Below are positions 48,723-60,290 of a stretch of 64,000 nt of DNA, in pieces. The DNA lies in the NCBI GenBank assembly GCA_026874595.1, contig CM049306.1:31770019-31834018 (forward strand). Reading direction: 5' to 3'. Position 1 is the first letter of the stretch. The number at the start of each line of letters is the position of its first letter. The DNA comes from Sipunculus nudus (Eukaryota; Annelida; Sipuncula; Golfingiida; Sipunculidae). The notes under the pieces are model-generated. The model worked only from the letters and a program-made list of their open reading frames with translations. It did no database searches and had not been told where the DNA came from. A program made the position numbers and the translations under genes.

Positions 48723-51394
48723 CTGCGGCGTACCTAGCCTCATTGCCGCCCGGGGCTGTCTTAGAAATTGCCGCCCCTCTAACAAAACATTACAAAACTG
48801 GATAACATGTTGAAACATCGTTTCAAATGTCCTTGTTACAGGCTTGTATTTGACAACAACGCAATTATTTGGATTCACTGACAGGGAATTCTTCCGCCAC
48901 ATATTATAGAGCAGACATCTCTTTGCTAATGTAAATCAAAAGATCGCTCGAAGCTCAAACATGTATAGATTACACTGCAGGATACACATATAATGTGGGA
49001 AATTGATCTTTCATCATTCATGTAAACACGATTCATGATTACTTTAAACTCAACTTGGGAAAAAAACTTTATTTGGTGAGTGTTATTCCATTCTCGACGC
49101 ATACAAATACTTTGTCACATCTATAATTCCACCTCTTGTTATAGCATATGACATCAGGTACACCTAATAGTGCTATTGAGATATGCATGATACTGCTGCA
49201 TGCAAGTCATTTCGTCTTTACTAAAACAGCGTAATTCATGAGTTAAGCATATATATGTAGGCAGGGCATGTTTATTTTTATTTTCACATAAAAAATCCAA
49301 TGTTTGGATAAACTGACTTTGTTTAATTAAAATATCCACAAAGTTTAAACATACTTTAATTCAAGGCTACATCAAAATCATTTTAGAATTATAGTTATTA
49401 TGCACTTTGCGAGGTTTTATTTATAAACTTATGACTATTTGTTATTCAATAAAGTATTTAAATAAATTTCAAGTGATGATATAATGTAAATATATGTTAT
49501 AATTTAATTTCAAATATTTGTCACAACATACAACAATTGTCTGTAGGTAGTGGATAATGAAACTGTTAATAACAGAATTAACAGTACAGGTAAATATATC
49601 TTTAATTTAAGTTTTGAACTCTAAAAGTTAAAACTGATACTTGATATCTCTATTGAACATGTGGCTAAGCGGCCAGGGGGATTCATCCCGCCGGACAGTT
49701 ATAACAGAATTATATTTTAAAGTTAAAATAATTCCTGTATAGGTCTGGGTGTTTATTGTTTTTTTTTTCAGGTTACATAAAAGATCATGCAGGTCATATT
49801 GGTTAATCAAAAGACACAGGCATTTAGGTAGTACTCATTATATACATGATAGTGTAAACGTCTGTATTTTAACGAGACTGATGTTAGAGTATGAAGAATC
49901 ATGGAAAAAGGGCATTTCAGGTTGTTTCAGGCTGTTTAAATATCCTGGAATTTCAGGAATTCAAGGGTTCAAGAATGGAAATTCTTAATACTTTCCAAGG
50001 AAAGAGCAACACAATTCGTCAAAATATTTTCGCACAATATGTACGACAGACACCCCACCCCCACTACCTGGTGCCATTGGTCTTCTGGCAGGGTTTTTCC
50101 TAGCTGGTGATTATCAGATGCTGCTAGGGATTTCTGTAAACGACGACCGCCTTGAAATGCAGGCTTTTTGCATGATTGATCAGTTTATCGATGGCGTTCT
50201 GACATTGCAAGACCACAGATCTAACAAAGAAGAACTACAGATATGTATTTCTTGCCTTTGATTTAGAGATCGTCCGCAAATAATTTTGTTGGTTCCACCG
50301 CCAAATTTTTAATCTCTAAAATTCTTGAAAAGGGACAAAAAGGCCAAATTTTGAACTTTTTGAGGAACCCTTTCTGCCACTGATTATACTAAATCACAGA
50401 AATGCCACCCCACAAATGTACAATTCGTTCGCCAATCATTCTGTAGGTTCTACTGTCCAGTTTATAATCCCTGGAATACTTGAACATTGGACAAAAAGGC
50501 CAAATTTGTAATTTTTGTGGAACTCCTTATGCCACTGATTAAACTAATTCCCAGAAATGACCCCCCCCCCCCCCAAAAAAAAAAAGTGTGCAAAACGTTC
50601 GCTAATTATTTGGTAGGTTCCACTGTCCAGTTTATAATCCCTCTATTCTTGAACATGGGAAAAAAGGCCACATTTATAATTTTTGTTAAACTCCTTATGC
50701 CACTGATTAAACTAAATCCCAGAAATGCCGCCCCCCCCCCCCCCCCAAAAAAAAAGGGTGCAGAACGTTCGCTAATAAATTGGTAGGTTCCACTGTCCAG
50801 TTTATAATCCCTGGAATCTTGAACATGAGACAAAAAGGCCAAATTTGTAATTTTTGTGGAACTCCTTATGTCACTGATTATACTAAATCCCAGAAATGCG
50901 GCCCCCAAAAATGTGCAAATCGTTTGCTAATCATTTGGTAGGTTCTACTGTCCAGTTTATAATCCCTGGAATACTTGAACTTGGGACAAAAAGGCCAAAT
51001 TTGTACTTTTTGTGGATCTCCTTAAGCCACTGATTAAACTAAATCCCAGAAATGCCGCCCCTAAAAATGTGCAAATCGTTCGCTAATCATTTGGTAGGTT
51101 CAAATGTCTAGTTTATACTCCCCTGATTACTTGAACATTGGACAAAAAGGTCAAATTTGTACTTTTTGTGGAACTCCTTATGCCACTGATTAAACTTAAT
51201 CCCAGAAATGCCGCCCCCAAAATGTGCAAATTGTTCGCTTATCATCTGGTAGGTTCCACTGTCCAGTTTATAATCCCTGGAATACTTGAACATGGGACAA
51301 AAAGATCGAATTTGTAATTTTTGTGGAACTCCTTGTGCCACTCATTATACTAATTCCCCGAAATGCCGCCCCCCCCCCCTTAGGTACGCCACTG
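48723..51394. mobile_element. 2.7-kb hAT-like non-autonomous transposon with internal tandem array
   Basis: The ends are CTGCGGCGTACCTA (48723) and TAGGTACGCCACTG (to 51394), inverse over GGCGTACCTA. Flanking 8-mers CTGTCTTG (48715-48722) and CTATCTTG (51395-51402) match at 7 of 8, the duplication length of hAT elements. A related copy of the target repeat at about 52317 reads CAGCCCTAATTGGAGAAG, close to CAGCCCTGTCTTGGAGAAAG, the sequence left when the element and one 8-mer are removed. No transposase frame. It sits in intron 1 of the dehydrogenase. Confidence 0.82.
50275..51385 (+). repeat. ~150-170-bp tandem array inside the hAT-like element
   Basis: The word TGTCCAGTTTATAATCCC recurs at about 50454, 50624, 50794, 50949 and 51260, with a diverged copy at about 51107. 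Each unit ends with CCCAGAAATGCCGCC and a variable C/A run, the same sequence that precedes the right transposon end. About six to seven units. Confidence 0.85.
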
Positions 51395-51474
51395 CTATCT
51401 TGGAGAAAGTCGCCTATATCCAATGATATTTCCGACCTCGTTTCTCTGACGGCCGACAGGTATACGTTTATCGT

Positions 51475-53050
51475 TTTTTATAGCTCAGCTGATCTAAAAC
51501 GAATATTCTTTGTCCGTCGTCCGTCCGTTAACAGGGCACAATTCGTAACCACTGGACTTAGAATCTTCTGACTTGACATGCAGGAAGGTCCATGAAATTC
51601 TCCTTGTAAACTTGAAATTCGGTCTCTGTTACCCATATTCTCTGAGCTATTGGGCTCACAAGAACCCCCAATATAAGGGAAAAGTTTATACAAAAGCTCA
51701 AGTATCTGAACTACTAATGCATGGGTCACCATGATTTCTTTGCATGCATATTGATCATGGAGTTTTTTCATCAGTTTCTGCAGACTGGTGGCGCTACCTG
51801 TATTTTTCGATTTTTAAACAATTTTTTATCTATTTTTGAGACCTTTATAGATACGGTCGTCTGTTAAGAAGGAACAATTCTTAACCACTTGACATGGGAT
51901 CTTCTAACTTGACTTGCTCGGAGGCCCATAAAAAGTCCCCTTGCATAGCTTAAATTAGGTCTCTGTTACCCATAATCCCCGAGCTATTTAGTAAGAAGGA
52001 CTCCCCCGAATAATGGACAATTTGAAACAAAAGCTCAAGTATCTGAACAACTAATGCATTGATCACCACGATTCTTTGCATGCATATTGATTATGGAGTG
52101 TTTCATCGGCATCACGACTTGAGCTTATATACATGAACAATGATGCCACCTACATTATTTTAATTAATTGCCTGTGCAAGGACATATTGTCAACATGTCA
52201 GTCGGCTGAGCGTCATGACTCAGGGGTCACTTGTTCACCATCATGTTGGGTATCAACTTAAAACCCAGATCCCAGGCTGTAATAATAATAAGAGTGGCAC
52301 AGACGGCCGTTTTAGAGCAGCGCCCAGCCCTAATTGGAGAAGATCCTATATATTTTAGACCACCGACAGGTATATATTTTTTTCACCGGTATGTTTGGTT
52401 CCTATCGAATGCTCGTCCATCCATCCCTCCCAACCAACAACAAGTAGAGCGGCACAAACAGCCGTTAAAGAGCAGTCCGTAAGTAGGACTAATTTTCCTA
52501 TTGAAATTTTTGTCCGTTAACAGGGCAAAAATCATAACCATCGGACCTAGAATCTTCATGTACTTGTAATGCAGGTAAGTCAATGAAAATCTTCTTGGAA
52601 ACCTGAAATAACGTCTCTGATACCCATGTCCTCTGAACTATGGGGCTAACAAATGCCACAAGAATAATTTAAAATTTGATACAAATGCTCAAGTATCTGC
52701 AAATTGATCATGGAGTATTTCATAAGTTCCTGTAGACTGCTGGCGCCACCTTTATTTTTTCCAATTTTTACACATACATTTTCTTGCACAAATCGTAACT
52801 GTTGGACCTAGAATTTCAGACTTGTCATCCAGAGAGGACCATGAAAAATCTCCTTTGAAACCTGAAGTTAGGTCTTCGTTACCTATATCCTTCAGCTTTT
52901 GGGCTCGTAAATACCATAAGAATAATTAAAATTTGGATACAAAAGCTCCAGTATCGGTGTAACTTATGCACTGATATCCATGATTATGTGCATGCATATT
53001 GATCATGCAGTGTTTCATCAGTTTCTGCAGGCTATATGGTGCCACCAGTT
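51475..53050 (+). repeat. Hairpin-ended element(s) with ~330-bp monomers, opposite to the left-side arrays
   Basis: It starts with TATAGCTCAGCTGA (51480), GTCCGTCGTCCGTCCG and AACAGGGCACAA. Monomers are marked by AGAATCTTCTGACTTG-like words at about 51560, 51900, 52550 and 52810, with CATGATTTCTTTGCATGC and CTGGTGGCGC. A second-terminus motif (GGCTGAGCGTCATGAC, GGGTCACTTGTTC) at 52203-52236 and R3 fragments (52288-52475) interrupt the series. Confidence 0.75.
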
Positions 53051-53054
53051 TTTT

Positions 53055-53760
53055 AGCCCAGCTGACTATAAGTCATCTGAGCTATAATCATGGTCCATTG
53101 TCCGTCGTCCATCCGTCTGTCCGTCCGTCCGTCCGTCCGTAGATGTGGCATGTTTTGAAACAGTAAGATCTAGGAATCTAAAATTCGGCATAATGTTAGA
53201 TGTGCCCAAGATCTCCTACCAAACCGAAAACTGGGTCTTTGCGACTTCGTTCCTTTGAGAAATTAAGGAAAAACCTCAATTTTTATTAAAAACCTATTTT
53301 CACACTTCAGGACTGCCTAATATCAAAACAGCTCATCTGTTTTTCCTCATATTTACCATAAATATTCCTCTATATAGTTCCTATGTACATGCCAGAAATT
53401 ATGTCTGTTTTATTTAATTTAAAAAAGTTATGGGCCAAAACATAATGCATTTTGTTAAAAATCAGGAAAGATATTTGATCACTTAACACAAAACATGTTA
53501 AAGCTATGGACTTTTTTTCCAGTAATATAACTTTAATTAATCAAAATTAAATTGTATACCCAAAATTAGATCAAAATCTTTTAAATTTTTTAAAATATTA
53601 ACAAAAATAAAAAGTTGGTACCTTAAATTTAGCCCAACTTTGACCATGGCACGTTTTTTTCCCGTAAGTACTGTGGATTTAATTTTCACAGCATGTTTTT
53701 GTTAGCATTTTGTCTGTTAACATCAAAAATTTGAAACCAGTTGATCAAAAACTGTAGATT
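53055..53760 (+). repeat. Repeat family R2, copy 2
   Basis: Begins with a hairpin (CAGCTGACTATAAGTCATCTG, imperfect) and a run of GTCCGTCC (53110-53142). The body matches 56207-56830 and the inverse of 16900-17625 (words CTATGTACATGCCAGAAAT, AACTTTGACCATGGCACG). Confidence 0.75.
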
Positions 53761-53763
53761 TTA

Positions 53764-55793
53764 TTAGCTCAGCTGACTTTCAGTCATGCTGGGCTATAGC
53801 GATGGGTCTTTGTCCGGCGTCCTTCCGTCTGTCCGTCCGGCCGTCCGGCCGTTAGCAGGGCACAAATCGTAACCGTAGGGGCTAGGGCCATGAACCCTAT
53901 GCAGTCTTTGAGGTTATAAAAAGATCTCCTTGCAAACCTGAAATTAGGTCAGAAATAACTCTTTGAGACAAAATTTTCATCCCAAACCTTCCATCTTTCA
54001 CATACAGCTCACCTACCAACAGGGGAAGAACCATAATTTTTTTTTAGGTCAAAAGGTCAAAGGTCAAGGTCACAGGAGCCTCTTCTTTGAAAAGCCTGTG
54101 GATGCATTTTAAGCCAACCCTTTCATCCCAATTCTTTGATCTTTCACATATAGCTCACCTACTAAGTTGGAGAAGAATCCTATAGATTTTGAGGTCACAA
54201 GGTCAAAGGTCACGGTCACAGGATCCACTTCTTTGAAAAGGTAGTGGACACATTTCAAGCTTGACTTTTCATTCCAAACCTTCCAGCACTGATATCGCTT
54301 CTCTGCCAACAGGGGAAAAGACCCGTTGATTTTGAGGTCAAAGGTCATGTTCACAGCACCCACTTCTTGTGTGGAGTCATTTTCAGGCAAACTTTTCAAT
54401 CTGTACCTTCCATCTGTCATATATGGCTTACCTACCAATATGGGAAGAAGCCTATTGATGTTGAGGTAAAAAAGTCAAAGGTCAAGGTCACAATATTTAA
54501 TTGTTCTAAATGCTTGTGAGCATATTTCAAGTGTAACTGTTCAACCCAAACCTTCAGTCTTTCACATATGCCACATCTATGCATCACTCAGTTTGACTCA
54601 AACTTCATATTTATTGGTCTTTTTGCTTGAATAAATAACTTATTGATTTTTAGGTCAGCTGGTCAGCAGGTTAAAGGTTGCAGGTCAAAGTTATTCACCC
54701 ATTGGTTGCCAAGTAATTACACCAGATTTAAGTGGTCAGTAGTTACCCATCATTTAGAAAGAATCCAGTTGATATATGGGCAAAAGGCCAAGGTCATAGG
54801 TCAGGGATGTTCACAATTACTTATTTTATAGACCATCTCTATTTTTCTTGTATATATAACCATCCCACTCCAGCTGGTACATCTTCCTGTGTGGCTGTAA
54901 TTGTGAGTGACACTGGTGACATATGACTCCCTTTTGTATCAGCCTATTAAGTGATAAGGCTCAGTGATAAGTACCTCGTTACTTCATAACAAAAACACTG
55001 TTGTCAGAATGCTTCAGCCAGGCATTAAGACTTGAGAGTATAGTATTAAGGTTTAGCTACTGATTTATAAGATGATGGGAACATTTTGCAGTTTATTTTA
55101 TGGAATCCTAGCAATAAACTTAGTTTCCTAGATATCTGAATATTTTAATATATATCACCACATATAAAAGCAAGTGTTTGTTCTCATAATATGTGGATGT
55201 GTACCTTGATTTAGGATGGCTTTTTGTTTTATCTCAAGACTCTTAGTCATGCTTTCTGCATTTCTTTTCTTTCAGGTTTGGCAGTTTACCTACCCTGCTG
55301 ACCCCATTGAAAAGCAGAGTGATAATAAAAATATTGGACTTACACTTTTTACAATTGCACATCTATAAATCTGATATGAGGGCCTGGACATGCCTTTTGA
55401 ATTATTTTGGGCATTTATTACTGGATAATTTGCCCCAAGTTTGGTCTCTTATTGAATGTGGGATATCAAATGTCATACTTGTCAGAAATCCATTATGTCT
55501 GCCAGTTAGCCACCTTAGAAATTCTTTCTTCAGGGCAGTTTCAGTAATTTTTCTTTAATGTTTGGTCCGATTTAGAGAATGTTTGTTGTCTGATTTCGGA
55601 CTTGTCAGAAGTCCAATATGGCCACCAGGCAACCATCTTTTAATTCCTTTTGATCATATTATCTCAAGAACAGTTAAAGTGAATGCAGTTGGATGTATAT
55701 TTATGTAAGCTTGTAAAGGATTGGGTCAAATATTTCTGAATAAATATTACCATCATTTATAAAAGTGCAGTACAGTTGGCTTGTATTGAATAA
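53764..55793 (+). repeat. Satellite-bearing element, family A, copy 2 (about 2.03 kb)
   Basis: Inverse of 2674-4750. Order: hairpin AGCTCAGCTGACTTTCAGTC (53766-53785), GTCCGTCC/GGCCGTCC tract, TTAGCAGGGCACAAATCG, four or more ~137-bp monomers (53950-54560), a transitional part, then two diverged ~115-bp repeats (TTGTCAGAAATCC at about 55480 and TTGTCAGAAGTCC at about 55590) and the end word GTATTGAATA. Sequence from here to a second-terminus motif at 56113-56146 may belong to the same insertion. Confidence 0.75.
54046..54490 (+). promoter_or_regulatory. Clusters of AGGTCA direct repeats within satellite monomers
   Basis: AGGTCA occurs at 54046, 54054, 54061 and 54067 (spacers 2, 1 and 0), at 54192, 54200 and 54207 (2 and 1), at 54335 and 54342 (1), and at 54479 and 54485 (0). 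AGGTCA is the nuclear-receptor half-site; DR1 is the HNF4/RXR/COUP-TF arrangement, and TCAAGGTCA fits NR5A/ERR monomer sites. Binding is inferred only. Confidence 0.55.
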
Positions 55794-56112
55794 AAATTCA
55801 TACAGAAGCACATGTTTCTCAATAATTCTTGCATGTATTTCCTTGATTTTTGCTATATATTTTGATCTTATATTTTCCCTTTGTGGTGTTCCTTTTGAGA
55901 CTGACAGGTTTCAAGCAAGCTGTTGGAATAGTTCCTGATAGCTTAACAATCATGCATTTTCCTCAGACCATCAATTCACTGTGTTTTAACCAGACATAGG
56001 TGATATATATTTCTGTTGTCATAGAAAATTTTCAACAAATTGGCAAATTGGTTCTTCAAAATTTGACTGGAAGTTGTGAATCTCAGTCCATGATGTCACA
56101 GGTCATGCTTGG

Positions 56113-56146
56113 CAGCTGAGCGTCATGGCCCATGGGTCACTTGTTC
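56113..56146 (+). repeat. Second palindromic terminus of the hairpin-ended elements
   Basis: CAGCTGAGCGTCATGGCC followed by CATGGGTCACTTGTTC. Other copies: 52203-52236, 58070-58103 and, inverted, 8835-8866. The centre reads as an imperfect GTGACCCATGGGTCAC palindrome. Confidence 0.7.
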
Positions 56147-56206
56147 AAGTTTTCAAACACCATGTAACATATTGTTTACATCAAGCTAGTGTTATGCAGA
56201 TTGCAA

Positions 56207-56830
56207 GAGCTCAGCTCCCCAGCTTCAGCTCTCAGTTCCTAAAATTTGGCATACAATCAGATGTCTCCAAAATCCCCTACCATGCCAAGAATTTGGTCAC
56301 TTAGGACTTAATACCTTCGAGATATTAATGAAAAACTTCATTTAACCATTAAAAAAAACCCCATTGTTACACTTATGACTGCCTAATATCAAAACAACTG
56401 ATCTGACTTTAATCATATATAATATACATATTTTTCTATACATTCTCTATGCACATGCCAGAAATGATGTCAGTATTGTGTAATTGTTTTAAGTTATGGG
56501 CCCAAACATAATGCACTTTGTAAAAAATCAAGAAATATATTTACTCCCTTAACAAGGAGATTGCTGAAGCTAGAGATTTTTTTGTCAGGGATGTAACATT
56601 ATTTAATCAAGATTCAATTGAATACCCAAAATTAGTTCTGAATTTTTCAAATTTTATAAGTTATTAGTATAAATATAAAATTAGTACCTTAAATTTTGCT
56701 CAACTTTGACCGTGGCACGTTTGTTGCCTGTGAGCACTGTTGATATAATTTTCACACCATGCACACATAAGGATTTCAGCTTTTTAGTATAGAAAGCTGA
56801 AAGAAATTGGCCAAAAATTGTAGCTTTTGT
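56207..56830 (+). repeat. Repeat family R2, copy 3
   Basis: Matches 53055-53760 through TATGCACATGCCAGAAATG, GTTATGGGCCCAAACATAAT and CAACTTTGACCGTGGCACG. The hairpin start is degenerate (GAGCTCAGCTCCCCAGCTTC) and the CCGT tract is missing. A second-terminus motif follows at 58070. Confidence 0.7.
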
Positions 56831-56839
56831 TAATGTTTC

Positions 56840-58069
56840 TATGAGACCATGTCAGACCTTGGCCCTCTCCAGCCCCTCTTGAGTCACCTGTATATTGACC
56901 TTGTTGAACTTTCGAACTTTCAGCAAATTATGCATGCTTGGGGCGAGGCATACAATGAGGCAGCCAGGCAGCTTATGGCCAGCCACAGTTGATCCAGGTG
57001 TCCAACCCAACTCATCTAGTAGTTTTAACCAACAACATAACAATAAACAATAAATTAATAAATTTTTATTGGTTTTTAATAACAAATTAAAGAAAATTAA
57101 AAAAGGAATTTGTTAGTTTATAATAACAGGAAATTAACTTGCAGGTACTGATGATATAAGAATCTTGTATTGATGGATAGAATGTCATGTATTCCAAATA
57201 ACACCATGCAGTCACCTATGGTATTTTTCAGTTCAGTTTTAATGATAAAAAAGTAAATCATATTATTCATTACTAATGATTGGGGACGGTATGAAGGAAA
57301 TTAATGATAGACCAAGATGCAGTTGATAATATTAATCTAGATTCCTACTGTGTCTAGTGTGTACATTGATGTGAAATTAGTCCAAAATGAATATATTACA
57401 TTTATTTTTTTTTTTAATATAAATTAAAGCCATAAAACCAGGTACTTATGATCATTATTTAAATGTGTTAATTTTGTATATTCTGGATTCTCAACATCAT
57501 TGTTTGGTGAAAACTGAATAAATACCAGACATGGTGCGAATTATTTGCAATTGTATTTAAATATGAATATGAATATGTACTCCATTATAAAATTTCTTGC
57601 ATAAAGAATGGGAATTCAGGTAAAAATGAAAGTATATAAATACCAGTGCGAATACTTTCAAAATGTATTCATGAATGCATTCATGAATACATTCTTTAAT
57701 ATTATTTTAATTATCATTTCAATATGCACTTATTTCAGTTATATTTCATTTTAAAAAATCATAAGATTCTCTTATTATTTTTAAGAAAAATTATATTTGG
57801 GACAATATTTGTAATTTTTTTAATAAATAGTTAAACTCTTATATTATATGTTCTGCTTATAAGTTATATGGCCAAGTCAAAATCTGTGTGACAATAGTAC
57901 TCCATTTGTTTATAAAATAAATGAAATCAATCCTCTTCCCTGTCTCCAAAGATACTATCAAAATCATACATAAGCTAAACAACAACAACTCATAATACAG
58001 CTTATATTTATTACCACACAAAACCAGCATGTGAATCATATCTAAATCATATTTTTTTGTCATATATAA
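56840..58069. other. AT-rich interior with a perfect 32-bp palindrome
   Basis: No gene. The palindrome spans 57662-57693 (core ATTCATGAATGCATTCATGAAT). A poly-T lies at about 57399-57414. Confidence 0.5.
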
Positions 58070-58429
58070 CAGCTGAGCGCCGTGACCCATAGGTCCCTTG
58101 TTTCTAATTTTACGCATTATTTTTCTCTATGTTTGATACGTTCAAATGAAGCGGCCGTCCGTTAACAGGGCACAAATCGTATCCGTTTGATCTAGAATCT
58201 TCTACCTTTACATTCAGGGAGGGCCTAGGCAGGAAAGTTCTCCCGTCAAACCTGAAATTTGGCAAAATCCACTGTGAGGTCTTTCAATAATCTGGTAGTA
58301 TTAATACGATGAAGTATACCTGTAAATATCTATGCTGATCTTACAATAAGCGAGGATCTCGTTGTGTTACTTAATCATTACTTGATCAGTTGTACGTATT
58401 TTATTCCAGTGAGAGTTCATGTGTCGGCC

Positions 58430-59010
58430 AGGTGCGGCCTAGAATTAATACCGGGCACATTGTGAGGCCAGACAGGGCATAGAAAGATACTGTTTATGAA
58501 AAAGTTTACCCGAGGGTAATGCACATACTTATAAACACTGATCAGCTGATAGTACAGTGTGCGTGTAAATCTCTCTGAATTGTAGACCAGTGGTCTACGT
58601 AATTTAGCTCAGTGAAGCGAACATATATCGACATGGCGGAGCCTCAAATAAATACCGACTAAACTGTGAGGTCACACAGAGCACCAAAAAAAATACTGTG
58701 TGTGAAAAAGCTTACCCGAGGTTTACGCGTAATCATACCACAGCTGATGGTAAACTGTGCGAGTAAATCTCGCTGTATTAGAAGACCGGTGGTCTAAATA
58801 TTTTAGTCCAGTTAGTGGGCATGTTTCGGCAAGACGGGGCTCCAAATAAATACCGACTATCGAGCGCCAAGATCCGAACCATGGAGAGTGCCTCGTTTTA
58901 GTTATAATAACTAGTTGTACAATCCATGTTAAATAAATAAAGTTTATAAAGTTGATATTTATATAAATAAATACGTTTAAAATTGTGAGGCCAGACAGGG
59001 CAAAAGAATA
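58430..59010 (+). repeat. ~197-bp tandem repeat, two full units plus an interrupted third
   Basis: ATTGTGAGGCCAGACAGGGC, TTACCCGAGG, GCGTGTAAATCTCTCTG and GACCAGTGGTCTA recur with a 197-bp offset (58562 against 58759). A third TGTGAGGCCAGACAGGGC at about 58984 follows a gap of unrelated AT-rich sequence (58865-58980), consistent with an insertion in the third unit. Confidence 0.75.
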
Positions 59011-59914
59011 CTGTTCGTCAAATATGACATGGTGATTGGTTTTGCCCACTTGATGTTTTCGGGCCATTATATTAGGGACCATAGTTACCCCTCGTTTAAT
59101 TTACTACCGAGCATTGGATAAACATACCACCAACTTCCCACGTTGGAGTAAGGGTTGGCAGCCGGCTAATAGCATATACACAGAATACCAGTCCCCGTTT
59201 TGGCCCTGAATAAACAAAAAAAACTCTCCAAAAGGCTAGATATTATGACTGCTATTGCAAAATTTTCCACTAAAGTGTAACATTTTCCCCACAGGGGAAA
59301 GAATGTAACATCCTGCCCTCCATGATTTTAACCTTTGGACTTATTAATCATTAGTTGGTCAAGGGGCAGGTTGTCCACACATGTCAGTCAACTGAACACT
59401 GGCTATTCACAGCCAATATCATGTAGTTACTTACTCAGATGACTATGCATCTAAACTGGTGACAGTGAGTATTTGCGTCCTCTTTCCATCCGACAGTGGA
59501 ACTGGTTGATATAGGGTTAGCTTCAGTGCTGAACCCAGCACCTGGAAACCACTTGGGTGGTTGAATTTTGGCCGTGCCAGTAAATTCAAGTCACGGTGGT
59601 TATTCTTCCTAGCCGGGTATGTTTTTTTTTATTTTCATGTTTAACTTCAGCAGTAATATTGCAGTTTGATTATGTGAAGGTTTAAAATCTAAATTATATT
59701 TCAGGTAAACAGTGTTGTTTTATTTCTTAAAACCATGCAAGTACACACTTAAAATCCCAATTTTCCCCCAGAATTAGAAAGCAAACTACGAACCAACATG
59801 ACGGCGAAAAAAAATATATACCGGGTATACCTGGCGGTCGTCGGAAAAAACGAGGTCATAAAACTCATAATTATCGATAGATAAAGGCAAATTTTAGGAA
59901 TGAATGCTGCTCAG
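59010..59914. other. Unassigned stretch
   Basis: No gene or repeat family recognised with confidence. Confidence 0.4.
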
Positions 59915-60090
59915 AAACGGCCGTTTGTGCCGCCCTTAACATTTTTCTAAGTTTTAATGAAGAACAGGGACTTGCTCTGTGTTAAGGTAACCCTTGATCA
60001 CGAAGGGAAATCGCCTTGTATAGACTGTACGGAAAGTGAGAGGTCTTTGGAGCAACTTCTGAATCTGAATATCCAACTTCCATCTTCCAG
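59915..60090 (-). repeat. Repeat R3, inverted copy 2
   Basis: Inverse of 48540-48714: ACGGCCGTTTGTGCCGC, TGAAGAACAGGGACTTGC, AAGGTAACCCTTGATC, CGAAGGGAAATCG and GTACGGAAAGTGAGAGG in matching order. Confidence 0.75.
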
Positions 60091-60271
60091 TAAGAGTGTA
60101 GGTTCATTGACGTCGCAGTGCTGTGTGACGGCGTGTCACTCTACTCATTAAGCTCTGGACCCCTTCAGCTTCTATAGTATAATACTTTGGCCCAGCTAGA
60201 AATCGGCGTCTTCCAAAGAACAAGATCTGAATTAACACCCATGTTAAATTCAATATACATAAGGCAAAGAA

Positions 60272-60290
60272 CCCCCCCCCCCCCCCCCCC
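60272..60290. repeat. 19-bp C tract
   Basis: Uninterrupted cytosines. Confidence 0.95.

Noticed and set aside
50487-51341. Frames on both strands with repeated residues
   Set aside because: Translations of the tandem array and C/A runs inside the hAT-like element.
54109-54438. 109-codon minus-strand frame
   Set aside because: Translation of tandem satellite monomers; it contains the repeat period and no independent coding signal.
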